Positions 41,280-48,971 of a stretch of DNA of 64,000 nucleotides are shown here, piece after piece. Below the pieces are notes generated by a model. It saw only the letters and a list, made by a program, of their open reading frames with translations, had not been told where the DNA came from and made no database searches. The position numbers were made by a program, and so were the translations under genes. The stretch is from a virus. How positions within the stretch are numbered: the first letter of the stretch is position 1; the number at the start of each line of letters is the position of its first letter. The stretch is taken from positions 62,001 to 126,000 of the IMG/VR virus record IMGVR_UViG_3300030019_000003, one strand, 5' to 3'.

Positions 41280-42377
41280 ATGATACTATACGTTGTTACT
41301 GATATACCTGAGGTAGTATTAGCAGCCGAAAGGATTAAAAAGATATATGCCGCTATTCCTGAAATAAACATACCCATTAAAATTATTAGTATGTTCGAAC
41401 ACATAATCGAACCTGTAGAGTTTTTTGAACTCCGTGTTAGTAAGATTATGGTCAAGTATGAGTTTAAGTTAATATCCTCCGGCGGAGACATAATTGATGT
41501 TAAAACAGCAAGGGCGCCCTACACAGAATATTCCAGCGAGTCACCTTTTCAAATATCAACTATAAGTAACATACTTGTGTACCGTATGCTATCAATGATT
41601 TATAATAACCAAAAAAGGTTATTTAAAGACGATGTGTCATCACAACTGCTCTTAACCAGATATGCCAACGCACTTTGTGATGATGAAATCAAAACGAATA
41701 CTTCTGGGTGGAATGAAGCTTACAGAAATATTCCATTTGAAAAAGAAGACCAAATAGAAGTTACGAAGCCAACAGTTGTTAACTCTTTAGAGGCTAAACA
41801 ACTGTTGCGTATGCATAACAAAACTAATGGAGATTCTGGCGAGACACATGTGTTTACAAAGCATGACCATATGATTATGAAGTGGTGCAAAGATCTTGCG
41901 GGTATGTCGTACTGTGAACGTTCACAGATGGGCGCTATTATAGCTATTGATGAAAAAACATTTATCACTGGTTATAATGGTACACTAGAAGGGTTTGAAA
42001 ATAAATGTGATGAAATGGCGCTGGTGTGCAATGTTTGTAATGTTGCTGTTGACCCTAATGACTATATTGAAGGTGAAAAACATTGTAAGAAAGGTTGGGT
42101 TGAGAAAAGACCTAAATCTACTCTCAATGTTATACATGCTGAAACGAACGCGTTATTCCATGCTAATGTTAACGGTATCAGTGTTGTTGGTAAGACAATG
42201 TATATGACAACATCTCCGTGCGTCACATGCGCCAACAACATCGTTAAAGCTAAAATAGGTATGATTATCTACGAAAATGAACATGATGATCTACGAGGCT
42301 TAGAGACGTTAAGAAAAGCTGGTGTTAAAGTTGTTAAGTATACGGATCAAAGTAGCACTAATGAAAACTGCCAATAG
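41280..42377 (+). CDS. dCMP deaminase with an extra N-terminal domain
   Basis: Start at ATG 41280 behind AAAAGGAG. 365 residues, about twice the usual length. Residues 195-360 are the cytidine/dCMP deaminase fold: H286-A-E288 (NVIHAETNAL) and C314-x-x-C317 (TSPCVTCANNI) bind zinc, E288 is the proton shuttle, and a second cysteine group (CNVCN... HCKKGW) fits the extra zinc site of dCMP deaminases. YCERSQMGAIIAID opens the domain. It makes dUMP from dCMP. Residues 1-190 are unknown. With the tmk-like gene at 31328 it supplies the dUMP/dTMP route. Confidence 0.9.
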   Translation: MILYVVTDIPEVVLAAERIKKIYAAIPEINIPIKIISMFEHIIEPVEFFELRVSKIMVKYEFKLISSGGDIIDVKTARAPYTEYSSESPFQISTISNILVYRMLSMIYNNQKRLFKDDVSSQLLLTRYANALCDDEIKTNTSGWNEAYRNIPFEKEDQIEVTKPTVVNSLEAKQLLRMHNKTNGDSGETHVFTKHDHMIMKWCKDLAGMSYCERSQMGAIIAIDEKTFITGYNGTLEGFENKCDEMALVCNVCNVAVDPNDYIEGEKHCKKGWVEKRPKSTLNVIHAETNALFHANVNGISVVGKTMYMTTSPCVTCANNIVKAKIGMIIYENEHDDLRGLETLRKAGVKVVKYTDQSSTNENCQ

Positions 42378-42504
42378 CGTATGGCTTAATATGGCCATCG
42401 CAGAGACAATAGTTGTTCTGGGGTTATCGATAATCATTTCTTACTTAGAATGGCGTGTTGATTGCAACTTAGCTACCATCATCTTTAATAGGTGTGGTAA
42501 ATAA
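42361..42504 (+). CDS. Possible small membrane protein (47 aa)
   Basis: ATG at 42361, overlapping the deaminase by 17 bases, no strong ribosome binding site. One membrane helix (about 9-28, LNMAIAETIVVLGLSIIISY). The tail contains two cysteines. May be translated by coupling. Moderate doubt that it is real. Confidence 0.42.
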   Translation: MKTANSVWLNMAIAETIVVLGLSIIISYLEWRVDCNLATIIFNRCGK

Positions 42505-42528
42505 AAAAATAATGCTTAAGAGGGTATT

Positions 42529-43581
42529 ATGAAAAATAAGATTGAGTGCCTTGAGATTGAAATACTCAAGGATGAACTGATTATGGATGTTGTTGATTTA
42601 AATGGGGATGTTTCTAATTCATTATATGGAAAAAGAAACACTAATGATTTAAATTTTGGAAATACTAAAAGATTAGCATTTAAAACTTACGGCAATCAAG
42701 TGATGCTAAATTTTACAAAAGATGGCGTTTGTTGTATTACAGCTTCACTTGACTTCTTTTTGAATAAGTATTATACACATCTTTTGCATTATGCTGATGA
42801 ACTGCATACAAAATATCGCAAGACAATACCAGGATTTAAACAAGTAGGTTTATTAATAAATATTGAAGTAACCCCTAATTATTTTGCAGTACTTACTGCT
42901 AATAGGTATTTACTAGATGAACTTGATTTGTTATACGATGGTATCGTTAAAGCAGCTGTAGCTATTAAAGAAAAAAGATCTATGATAACTAGTGATGTGT
43001 TTAATTCACTAACTTATAAAAAGATACCAGGGACAGAAATGTTTTTGAATAAAGATATGTATCTGCTTGTAGATTTGGATCGCACATCTAGTTATTTATC
43101 CAAAGATGTTTTAGAGTTTATGCCGTCAGAGAATGAGGTTCCAGATAACACTGTTTTATATAAAGCAGGCGCCAATATCAATATTAAAATTCGTAAGATT
43201 CTTAATTATGGTATATCTGAATTCTTAGCAAAGTTTAAAACAACAGATGATCTTTACACCGATGTTGAAAAATATCTTAAAGAATATGTTTCACTTGGTG
43301 TTACTTATGATAAAGTAACTATCATTTTAAATTTCCTTAATGATATTTCTGATCATGGTCAAAAAGTAGCTAGATCAAGTATTGAACGTAAACTTGATAA
43401 AGAGTTACGTGTTGTTAAAAAATCTTTAGAAGATATCAAGTTTGTATATGTTATTAGACCAGATGGGTACGTACAGGTAAAGTCACCACATGAACGTAGT
43501 GGGCACTGGCGTAACTATAGAAGTGGTAAAACTATATGGGTACCTAAATGTAAGGTACACAGTGAACTGATGTCGGCATAA
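42529..43581 (+). CDS. Unknown 350-aa protein with HWRNYRSGK C-terminal motif
   Basis: Residues 1-290 are unknown. Near the C-terminus RSGHWRNYRSGKTIWVPKC matches a short motif (H-W/F-R-x-Y-x-S-G-K-x-x-W-V) common at the ends of diverse phage proteins, thought to be a small basic beta module. AGAGGGT precedes the start. Function unknown. Confidence 0.55.
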   Translation: MKNKIECLEIEILKDELIMDVVDLNGDVSNSLYGKRNTNDLNFGNTKRLAFKTYGNQVMLNFTKDGVCCITASLDFFLNKYYTHLLHYADELHTKYRKTIPGFKQVGLLINIEVTPNYFAVLTANRYLLDELDLLYDGIVKAAVAIKEKRSMITSDVFNSLTYKKIPGTEMFLNKDMYLLVDLDRTSSYLSKDVLEFMPSENEVPDNTVLYKAGANINIKIRKILNYGISEFLAKFKTTDDLYTDVEKYLKEYVSLGVTYDKVTIILNFLNDISDHGQKVARSSIERKLDKELRVVKKSLEDIKFVYVIRPDGYVQVKSPHERSGHWRNYRSGKTIWVPKCKVHSELMSA

Positions 43582-43591
43582 AAAAGGAGTA

Positions 43592-43816
43592 ATGGTGGGT
43601 GAAACAGTTTCAAAAGTATGGGAAGTTAAACAGCGTGTTAAAAATAAACATGCCGAGTTAATCGCAGCTGGAGTAGATATAAAAATTAGTAAAGTCTATG
43701 AGAAGATGGCTACTGAACACGGATATCGCGATTGGAATACTTACGTGGCCATATTAAAACGTGCTGATGAGAAGGCAGGGTTTATTACGAATAAAAGGAA
43801 ATCCTATGGAAAATAA
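43592..43816 (+). CDS. Small helical protein with GYRDWNTY motif (74 aa)
   Basis: Contains KMATEHGYRDWNTYVAILKR, which resembles the short helical LA-x-x-x-G-(F/Y)-x-x-W-x-x-L motif found at the ends of some antitoxin-like and glyoxalase-related proteins. Start ATG 43592, with a GTG at 43595 as alternative (better spacing from GGAG). Overlaps the next gene by 11 bases. Confidence 0.5.
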   Translation: MVGETVSKVWEVKQRVKNKHAELIAAGVDIKISKVYEKMATEHGYRDWNTYVAILKRADEKAGFITNKRKSYGK

Positions 43817-44315
43817 GAAACCATTAGTTAAAGATAGCGAAGGTTACTATACTGTACAATTAGGAACTATCATAGGTGAGAATGTTGTTCTTCATAAGGG
43901 AACGCCCCATGAGATTACTTTACATTACCCTGCGAAGGATTTTGCTGTAGCCTTAAATATTTTAAAGGAAGGCTTAAAAGAAAAACCTCTTCTAGGCGAA
44001 ATGGGCAGTCCTAAATATTATGAGAACATGCCGAGGGATCAACGTTTTACAATGTTTCGTACAGTCATGTTAGATAGGGTCTCACATGAAGTAGTAGATG
44101 TTGAAATGATTCCAGTAGGTGAAACAGAAACATTTATTATTAAAGGTAAGATAAAACCTTGTGGCCCAAACGGTCATATGCTAGCAGCCTTTATAGCTGA
44201 GGATAACTTTCCAGTATTTGGACTAAGATCTATAGCTAATATACATCTACTTGATGAGAAAGTTCACACACGCACAGTGGAAAGAATCATAACTTGGGAT
44301 TGGATTTTAGAATGA
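43806..44315 (+). CDS. 169-aa protein with layout like S80 prohead proteases, no clear catalytic Ser
   Basis: Start at 43806 behind AAAAGGAAA; an earlier in-frame ATG lies inside the upstream gene. The order LLGEMGSPKYYENMPRDQRF, DRVSHEVVDVEMI, GKIKPCGPNGHMLAAFI and FGLRSI follows that of S80-type (T4 gp21-like) prohead proteases (GELdHP; RVSH; G-i...G-L; gvSsR). The Ser normally found in the last motif is replaced by Leu/Arg context. So this may be a non-catalytic relative or a look-alike. The surroundings are not structural, which weakens a role in capsid maturation. Confidence 0.4.
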   Translation: MENKKPLVKDSEGYYTVQLGTIIGENVVLHKGTPHEITLHYPAKDFAVALNILKEGLKEKPLLGEMGSPKYYENMPRDQRFTMFRTVMLDRVSHEVVDVEMIPVGETETFIIKGKIKPCGPNGHMLAAFIAEDNFPVFGLRSIANIHLLDEKVHTRTVERIITWDWILE

Positions 44316-44530
44316 AAAACATTTTTGCAAAGGTTCTAGCATTTTTAGTTTTAGCCTGTACTGGTGTGTTTTTAGCAGGAGGGTTCTTACCAATATCTTT
44401 TAAACTTATTGGTGGAATACCTCAGGCTATAACCAGTATGGAACTATGGTTTCTTACGGGTATTGTACCCTTTATTATATCTGTGCTTATTGGTAAACGC
44501 CACAATGCGGCTATGAATAAAAAACCATAA
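44312..44530 (+). CDS. Small two-span membrane protein (72 aa)
   Basis: Start at ATG 44312, in ATGA overlap with the previous stop. Helix 1 about 8-30 (VLAFLVLACTGVFLAGGFLPIS), helix 2 about 44-62 (ELWFLTGIVPFIISVLIG), basic tail (KRHNAAMNKKP). Size and topology would suit a class II holin, but no endolysin is adjacent. Confidence 0.55.
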   Translation: MKNIFAKVLAFLVLACTGVFLAGGFLPISFKLIGGIPQAITSMELWFLTGIVPFIISVLIGKRHNAAMNKKP

Positions 44531-44598
44531 CACTTTATTGATTACACAGTTCATGTTTTAAAACAACACATACTGTAGACAATAAATGGTGGTGCCAC

Positions 44599-45384
44599 AT
44601 GAGTCCTATTTATGAGAAGTTAGATCCGTTTCATCTTTTAGATGTTAAAAATCCCCTTCATCCTTCTATCTTTATAGATACACCAGAATACAATATGTTG
44701 ATACTAGCATTACCAGCATATGTGGAGAATGAAATTGTTATAAATCCTTGTTCCTTTGTGTTCAACGATACGGAATATTATTACTATGATATTAGTGATG
44801 ATAGATTTGTAAGTTGTGGCTCTATGGAACAGATTTATGAAATTATCAATGCTAAAACGACATTAGTCATGGATATGATGGAAGAGTTTCACGATGCTAT
44901 TGATTGTGTTGAAGATATGCTTTATAATAATAAAGCTTTTAAAACATTTAATAGCTATTGGCTTACGAACAAGAAAAAACTGAGTAAGATAAGCAGACTA
45001 CTGATCGTTGCAATAGATGCTGTAGAGGATTTTCTAGAAGTCTGTGTTAAAGACGATTCGCCATTAGCAGTACACTTTAAAGATATCTATGAACATTTAG
45101 AGCGTACGGATAGATCAGCAACCTATGCTTTAGAACAGTTGGCTAACCTTTATAGCTTTTACGATAGTAGAAATAGTGAACGCATGAATAGTATCATGTA
45201 TTTTCTAACAATATTATCTGGTGTATTCTTACCACTAAGCTTGATAGTAGGTTACCTCGGTATGAACACACATGGCTTGCCATTGGTAGATAATGAATAT
45301 GGTACATGGATAGCAACAGGTATGCTATTATCGTGTGCTAGCGGTATGGGATTCCTTATACGTTACTTAAGTAATAAACACTAA
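44599..45384 (+). CDS. CorA-family divalent cation channel
   Basis: 261 residues, somewhat shorter than bacterial CorA (about 316). N-terminal alpha/beta cytoplasmic domain, long helices (about 95-195; NSYWLTNKKKLSKISRLLIV), then the hallmark: first pore helix SIMYFLTILSGVFLPLSLIV ending in the GMN signature (G221-M222-N223 in GYLGMNTHG), and second helix WIATGMLLSCASGMGFLIRYL, with a short positively charged end. CorA pentamers pass Mg2+, Co2+ or Ni2+ across the inner membrane. A viral copy could raise Mg2+ for replication or packaging, or counter host metal withholding. Closed by a strong terminator. Confidence 0.85.
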   Translation: MSPIYEKLDPFHLLDVKNPLHPSIFIDTPEYNMLILALPAYVENEIVINPCSFVFNDTEYYYYDISDDRFVSCGSMEQIYEIINAKTTLVMDMMEEFHDAIDCVEDMLYNNKAFKTFNSYWLTNKKKLSKISRLLIVAIDAVEDFLEVCVKDDSPLAVHFKDIYEHLERTDRSATYALEQLANLYSFYDSRNSERMNSIMYFLTILSGVFLPLSLIVGYLGMNTHGLPLVDNEYGTWIATGMLLSCASGMGFLIRYLSNKH

Positions 45385-45396
45385 CAAAATCAATAT

Positions 45397-45444
45397 GATA
45401 CTCAACAGCCAAGGCTGTTGAGTATCGTGACTATTTATTTTTTT
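45397..45444 (+). terminator. Terminator of the CorA operon
   Basis: GATACTCAACAGCC / GGCTGTTGAGTATC: 14-bp perfect inverted repeat with AA centre, followed by GTGACTATTTATTTTTTT. Confidence 0.88.
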
Positions 45445-45462
45445 ATAAGGATATATTATTTA
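45444..45462 (+). promoter_or_regulatory. TATATTAT-type box with repeated leader
   Basis: TATAAGGATATATTATTTA, starting at the last T of the CorA terminator, 64 bases before the ATG at 45524. Followed by the same leader words as at 35.64 kb. Confidence 0.65.
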
Positions 45463-45492
45463 ATTAATAACGAACAACTAGTTTACTAGTTG
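45460..45492. repeat. Leader repeat copy 2
   Basis: TTAATTAATAACGAACAA (45460-45477) overlaps AACTAGTTTACTAGTTG (45476-45492). Both words occur at 35662-35700. Confidence 0.75.
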
Positions 45493-45523
45493 AGTTAAAA
45501 TATAAAACATTAAAGGGGATCCT

Positions 45524-46189
45524 ATGAGAGTTATTTTACTTTGTGATAAAGTTGATGAATACTACGTAAGTGGTGTTATGACACATTCAGGTATTGACAT
45601 GTCAAAATGCGCTATTGATAACACATGTACAAGTGATGATGGCGATACACGTTTTACTTTTGAGATCGAAGATGGTTATGATACATCTGATAAGGTTATT
45701 TCAAGATTAGCCGGGTTAAATGGCCGCTATCATATACACTATGATGAACGCGGATACTATTTTCTTGTAAATAAAACTATCGTGATGCATAAATTAAATA
45801 CTGGTTTTGCATCGTATCCGTGTGAAACAGGGGTAACCCAAAAGATTCCACACCACACAAAAGCAAATATGTTAGACGTGCTAAAAAAATCATCTTTTGG
45901 TTTAAAACAGCACGGGTTTAAAACAATCGGGGAGTTGCAGGATAAAGTTTATGAAAATGATGGTAGCAGCTATGGCTCAGTACTTACAGATATATTGACA
46001 CAAAAAGTAATTTCAGATTATACTAAAATATCCGAAGCACTAGCACTATTGAAAATATATGTTGCTTCCGGGGAGTGTAACGATTTTGATAGCGATATTG
46101 TTAGTCTATTTGAATTAGTATTCCATAGGAATCCTGATGTTGATCTAGTAGCACCTTACAGTATGCATACAAATAAAGAAGGAAAGTAA
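45524..46189 (+). CDS. Unknown 221-aa protein
   Basis: AAAGGGGAT precedes the start. N-terminal alpha/beta (VILLCDKVDEYYVSGVMTH) with several cysteines, then a His-rich middle (RYHIHYDERGYYFL; TQKIPHHTKANM). The next gene begins directly after its stop. Not recognised. Confidence 0.52.
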   Translation: MRVILLCDKVDEYYVSGVMTHSGIDMSKCAIDNTCTSDDGDTRFTFEIEDGYDTSDKVISRLAGLNGRYHIHYDERGYYFLVNKTIVMHKLNTGFASYPCETGVTQKIPHHTKANMLDVLKKSSFGLKQHGFKTIGELQDKVYENDGSSYGSVLTDILTQKVISDYTKISEALALLKIYVASGECNDFDSDIVSLFELVFHRNPDVDLVAPYSMHTNKEGK

Positions 46190-46585
46190 ATGGACGCTAT
46201 CACCGTATATAAAATCATTATTACAACCATTGTCGTTGCCTTCGTCATATTCGCTGTTTATCGCATAGAAAGAAATGTATTTGGCATTAATGATGCTAAA
46301 GAGTATCCTCTTAAAAAGACAACAGTTAGCCATAATGTAGATTGTATATTTGTAAATGACATGGTTGAAACTCTTAATAAGTATTTTGAGTTAGGTCTCT
46401 TTACAGATGCAAGAACATATCTTGATAGAATATTTAACATAGCAGGATTAAGTTCTGAAGAAAAACTTCTACTAGTTACATTATTACGTCAAGAGATACA
46501 TGATGAACACGTAAAGACAGAGACGGGTAATAATTATCTTAGAATATATTTACTACGTGCTGATCTAAGATATAGAAAAATATAA
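46190..46585 (+). CDS. Single-span membrane protein (131 aa), TM plus helical repeat type
   Basis: One N-terminal helix (about 5-25, TVYKIIITTIVVAFVIFAVYR), then a helical soluble part (DMVETLNKYFELGLFTDARTYLDRIFNIAG). The plan (membrane anchor, then a helix pair with N-(V/M)-x-x-L-x-x-x-F/G-K-x-x-D/A) matches the genes at 61545 and 62277 and may be a distant paralogue, though the FKDRW motif of those is absent here. Confidence 0.55.
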   Translation: MDAITVYKIIITTIVVAFVIFAVYRIERNVFGINDAKEYPLKKTTVSHNVDCIFVNDMVETLNKYFELGLFTDARTYLDRIFNIAGLSSEEKLLLVTLLRQEIHDEHVKTETGNNYLRIYLLRADLRYRKI

Positions 46586-46598
46586 AAGGTGTTGCGAT

Positions 46599-46829
46599 AT
46601 GAAGATTAAGCGTCCGGAGATAGTTTTAAATCATATACAGATAAAAAGTCTAAAGGCTTTTAAGAAGTTGGCCAAGGCCTTAACTGTTATTGAGGAAGAA
46701 TGTGGTATAAAGGAAACACGTATTACTATTAAAGGTGTGTTCTTTTGTCCGTGGATAGATAAGTCTAAATGTGAAGATACTCCTATGGAGAAATTACTTA
46801 TAGATATTGTAAAAGAGGTAAAATGGTGA
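46599..46829 (+). CDS. Unknown 76-aa protein
   Basis: Basic helix (IKSLKAFKKLAKALTVIEEECG) then a short strand region with two cysteines (VFFCPWIDKSKCEDT). Stop overlaps the next start. AAAAGGTG precedes the start. Not recognised. Confidence 0.52.
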   Translation: MKIKRPEIVLNHIQIKSLKAFKKLAKALTVIEEECGIKETRITIKGVFFCPWIDKSKCEDTPMEKLLIDIVKEVKW

Positions 46830-47173
46830 GAACAGTTGTTATGGATTTTGAAAACGGGTTAGTAGTCCCTGATGGGCAAGTGCTAAGTTGTATCGAAGAG
46901 TTATTTAAGTCCGATAAAGACGAATTGATACTGGGATCTAACGTCATGTTATATGGCGTTAGATATTACTGTAAAAAAGAAAAGATCGTGTTTAAACTAG
47001 TACTTATGAACGGTACCAGCGTCGAAGTAGAGAATGACATACTAAAGGGCGAGAGTACCAGGTTAGGAACAGGGTTATTAGATGTTCCCTACCACGAGAT
47101 ACATGGCATTTGTTTAGATTATCTATTAGGTATAGACGATGGTAGCATTGTGAAACTAAAGGATACCCTATGA
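46823..47173 (+). CDS. Unknown 116-aa protein
   Basis: Beta-rich (MLYGVRYYCKKEKIVFKLVLM; GTSVEVENDI). Overlaps the upstream gene by 7 bases and the downstream one by 4. Not recognised. Confidence 0.52.
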   Translation: MVRTVVMDFENGLVVPDGQVLSCIEELFKSDKDELILGSNVMLYGVRYYCKKEKIVFKLVLMNGTSVEVENDILKGESTRLGTGLLDVPYHEIHGICLDYLLGIDDGSIVKLKDTL

Positions 47174-47616
47174 ATGCTACACAGTGGCTAGAATGGCTAG
47201 AAAAACAAATGGTGGATAATAACGCTATTGAAATGGATTTTGACCCAGGTGAGCTAATTGCTAAAATTTTTAATATAACAACATATGACTCAGCAATGTC
47301 ACGTATTTTTGCAGAACAAATTGTTGAAGTATTTGAAGTAATCCGCGACAAGAATACATTTCAATATATACAGAAGTCGCATGAGCATTACTATCGTTTC
47401 TTAATGGTTATAAATCTCAAGAAAATTATTAAATTATTATCGTGGGGTACCTCTATACGTGGATGTTGGTTCGATGTTAGTATAGACTCTGTATTTGATC
47501 CAGTTGATGGGTTAACACGTTTTGACAATCAAACATACCCACAGATAACTACTAATGAAGAAATGGGTGAATTCATAACAGCGTTGCACTTATATTTAGA
47601 TAAGTACCCAGAATAA
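47170..47616 (+). CDS. Unknown 148-aa protein
   Basis: ATGA start. Helical first half (ATQWLEWLEKQMVDNNAIEM; AEQIVEVFEVIRDKNTF), then WGTSIRGCWFDVSIDSVFD. Last gene of the operon that begins at 45524. Not recognised. Confidence 0.52.
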   Translation: MNATQWLEWLEKQMVDNNAIEMDFDPGELIAKIFNITTYDSAMSRIFAEQIVEVFEVIRDKNTFQYIQKSHEHYYRFLMVINLKKIIKLLSWGTSIRGCWFDVSIDSVFDPVDGLTRFDNQTYPQITTNEEMGEFITALHLYLDKYPE

Positions 47617-47653
47617 ATAGAAGAACTATTTTCTAAATAATTTGTATAATAAA

Positions 47654-47695
47654 GAGGTCGGGGCTTCGCCCCTCCCTATAGTATTTTTCATTTCA
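47654..47695 (+). terminator. GC-rich hairpin after the operon
   Basis: GGGGC-TTC-GCCCC with flanking AGG/CCT pairs, then TATAGTATTTTTC. Stable but with an imperfect T run. Confidence 0.65.
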
Positions 47696-47699
47696 GAAT

Positions 47700-47860
47700 A
47701 TATTTCATGCGGTGAGCATGTACCGATTAGTTTATAGTGTTACCGTGTGGTGCCCGCTTCCCCTACGCCAGAATCTCGTCTGACTCAAAGTAGTCTAACC
47801 CGCATGAAACATAAACTGAACCCGCAATATAGTTGCCAAAGGACTGACACCAAAAGATGT
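47700..47860 (+). ncRNA. Candidate structured RNA or leader in a 287-base gap
   Basis: A 10-bp long-range stem closes the element: TTTCATGCGG (47703-47712) with CCGCATGAAA (47800-47809). Inside lie a short GACT/AGTC hairpin and the pairs GGTG/CGCC. The base composition is richer in G and C than the genes. TATAAT (47863-47868) follows and could be the promoter of the next gene, in which case the structure is a separate transcript or an operator. On the other strand the segment has an open frame of 71 codons (47763-47978) with no ribosome binding site, which I do not accept as a gene. Confidence 0.4.
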
Positions 47861-47903
47861 CATATAATACCATAGTGTAAACTATTATTAATAAGGAATA
47901 GAA

Positions 47904-48155
47904 ATGATACAAGAAACTACCATAACGTTTAATGAACCTATTGGTAAGGATTATGTTGTGTATGCCGAACAGCTGCATACGTTAGCTAAGGAAGTAGGTA
48001 TGAGCTATTCTCTAACCTATCAAGAGTTTTCTAATAATTGGTATGGTAGTGTTACAGATTCTGTCACAGAGAATGAACTAGAGACTAGAGACTATATGCT
48101 TAGTAGCACAATGGAGTTAATGATAGATCATCTTACCAAAATAAAAAATAAATAA
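47904..48155 (+). CDS. Unknown 83-aa protein
   Basis: AAGGAATAG precedes the start. Beta strand then helices (YAEQLHTLAKEVGMSYSLTY; STMELMIDHLTKI). Acidic. Not recognised. Confidence 0.52.
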   Translation: MIQETTITFNEPIGKDYVVYAEQLHTLAKEVGMSYSLTYQEFSNNWYGSVTDSVTENELETRDYMLSSTMELMIDHLTKIKNK

Positions 48156-48165
48156 GGAGTTTCCT

Positions 48166-48483
48166 ATGTTAGAAAAAGGTTATTGCGAAGTATGTGGTAA
48201 TAGTGATTTATCTGTCGATACTGGTAAAACAGAATATGGTGAATTCACCCGTTGCTCTATCTGTTTAAGAGTAGGTGCAGGTATCCCTGGTGATCCTAGG
48301 TTTGTTAAAAACACTACTCGTTACGATAAAGAAACGGATCAGTATATTCGTGACGGTAAAGTGGTAACACTGCGTGAACGTCACACTGCGAATAGAACAG
48401 TGCTTAAAACTAGGAAAGACATGATAGGTAGTATTACAGCAATAGCTGCTGAAAAAGGTAGAAAGTGGCCTAATGTAAAATAA
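48166..48483 (+). CDS. Zinc-ribbon protein (105 aa)
   Basis: AAGGAGTTT precedes the start. Two CxxC pairs near the N-terminus (C8-EV-C11; C30-SI-C33) form a zinc ribbon. The C-terminal part is basic (RERHTANRTVLKTRKDM). Nucleic-acid or protein binding is likely. Confidence 0.6.
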   Translation: MLEKGYCEVCGNSDLSVDTGKTEYGEFTRCSICLRVGAGIPGDPRFVKNTTRYDKETDQYIRDGKVVTLRERHTANRTVLKTRKDMIGSITAIAAEKGRKWPNVK

Positions 48484-48498
48484 TAAAAAGGAATCAAT

Positions 48499-48954
48499 AT
48501 GAGAATACAAAAAAGGGTATATGACATAGTAGATTACGGCGCGATGCTAACTTTTGTAGTGGCGCTAGTAAGTTACGTCATATCTATAGATATTGATGTA
48601 TACACCTATTGGAATGCCGATAGTGTAACATCAAATTTAATGGCAGTGATGTTTTACTTTAATAAAGCGTATATTGCAACAAGCATACTTTGTTTTGTCT
48701 TTCTCTCCGTAGTTTATTTTGACGAACTGGGGTTTAGGGCTTATCTACTTAACAGTGCGTGTCTAATGTTGGTAATTATGGCGTTCTGGTTTTTGCATAT
48801 GTACTGCATTACATATCTTTTATACGGTATACACCCAGAGGTGTATGCTCAGAGTAGTTTATTATTCGCAGGCTCAGTATTGTTTATTTTCTTTAGCGTT
48901 GCTATTTTATTTAAGGTGCTAGTTGAAGTTATTAATATTTTTAAAAATACATAA
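48499..48954 (+). CDS. Four-span membrane protein (151 aa)
   Basis: Helices at about 12-30, 55-75, 82-108 and 120-145 (for example ATSILCFVFLSVVYFDELGF; AGSVLFIFFSVAILFKVLVEV). AAAAAGGAAT precedes the start. Not a known transporter. One of several multi-span small proteins in this genome. Confidence 0.6.
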   Translation: MRIQKRVYDIVDYGAMLTFVVALVSYVISIDIDVYTYWNADSVTSNLMAVMFYFNKAYIATSILCFVFLSVVYFDELGFRAYLLNSACLMLVIMAFWFLHMYCITYLLYGIHPEVYAQSSLLFAGSVLFIFFSVAILFKVLVEVINIFKNT

Positions 48955-48971
48955 TAGTCTGAGGAGTCTCT

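Noticed and set aside
44312-44530. Calling the two-span protein a holin
   Set aside because: Topology fits class II holins, but there is no lysis cassette nearby and several other small membrane proteins in the window look the same.
47763-47978. 71-codon minus-strand frame in the 47.6-47.9 kb gap
   Set aside because: No ribosome binding site, partly overlaps the real gene at 47904, and covers the paired element. Its end (DYFESDEILA) briefly suggested a tmRNA tag on that strand, but I found no tRNA-like domain or 3' CCA to support it.
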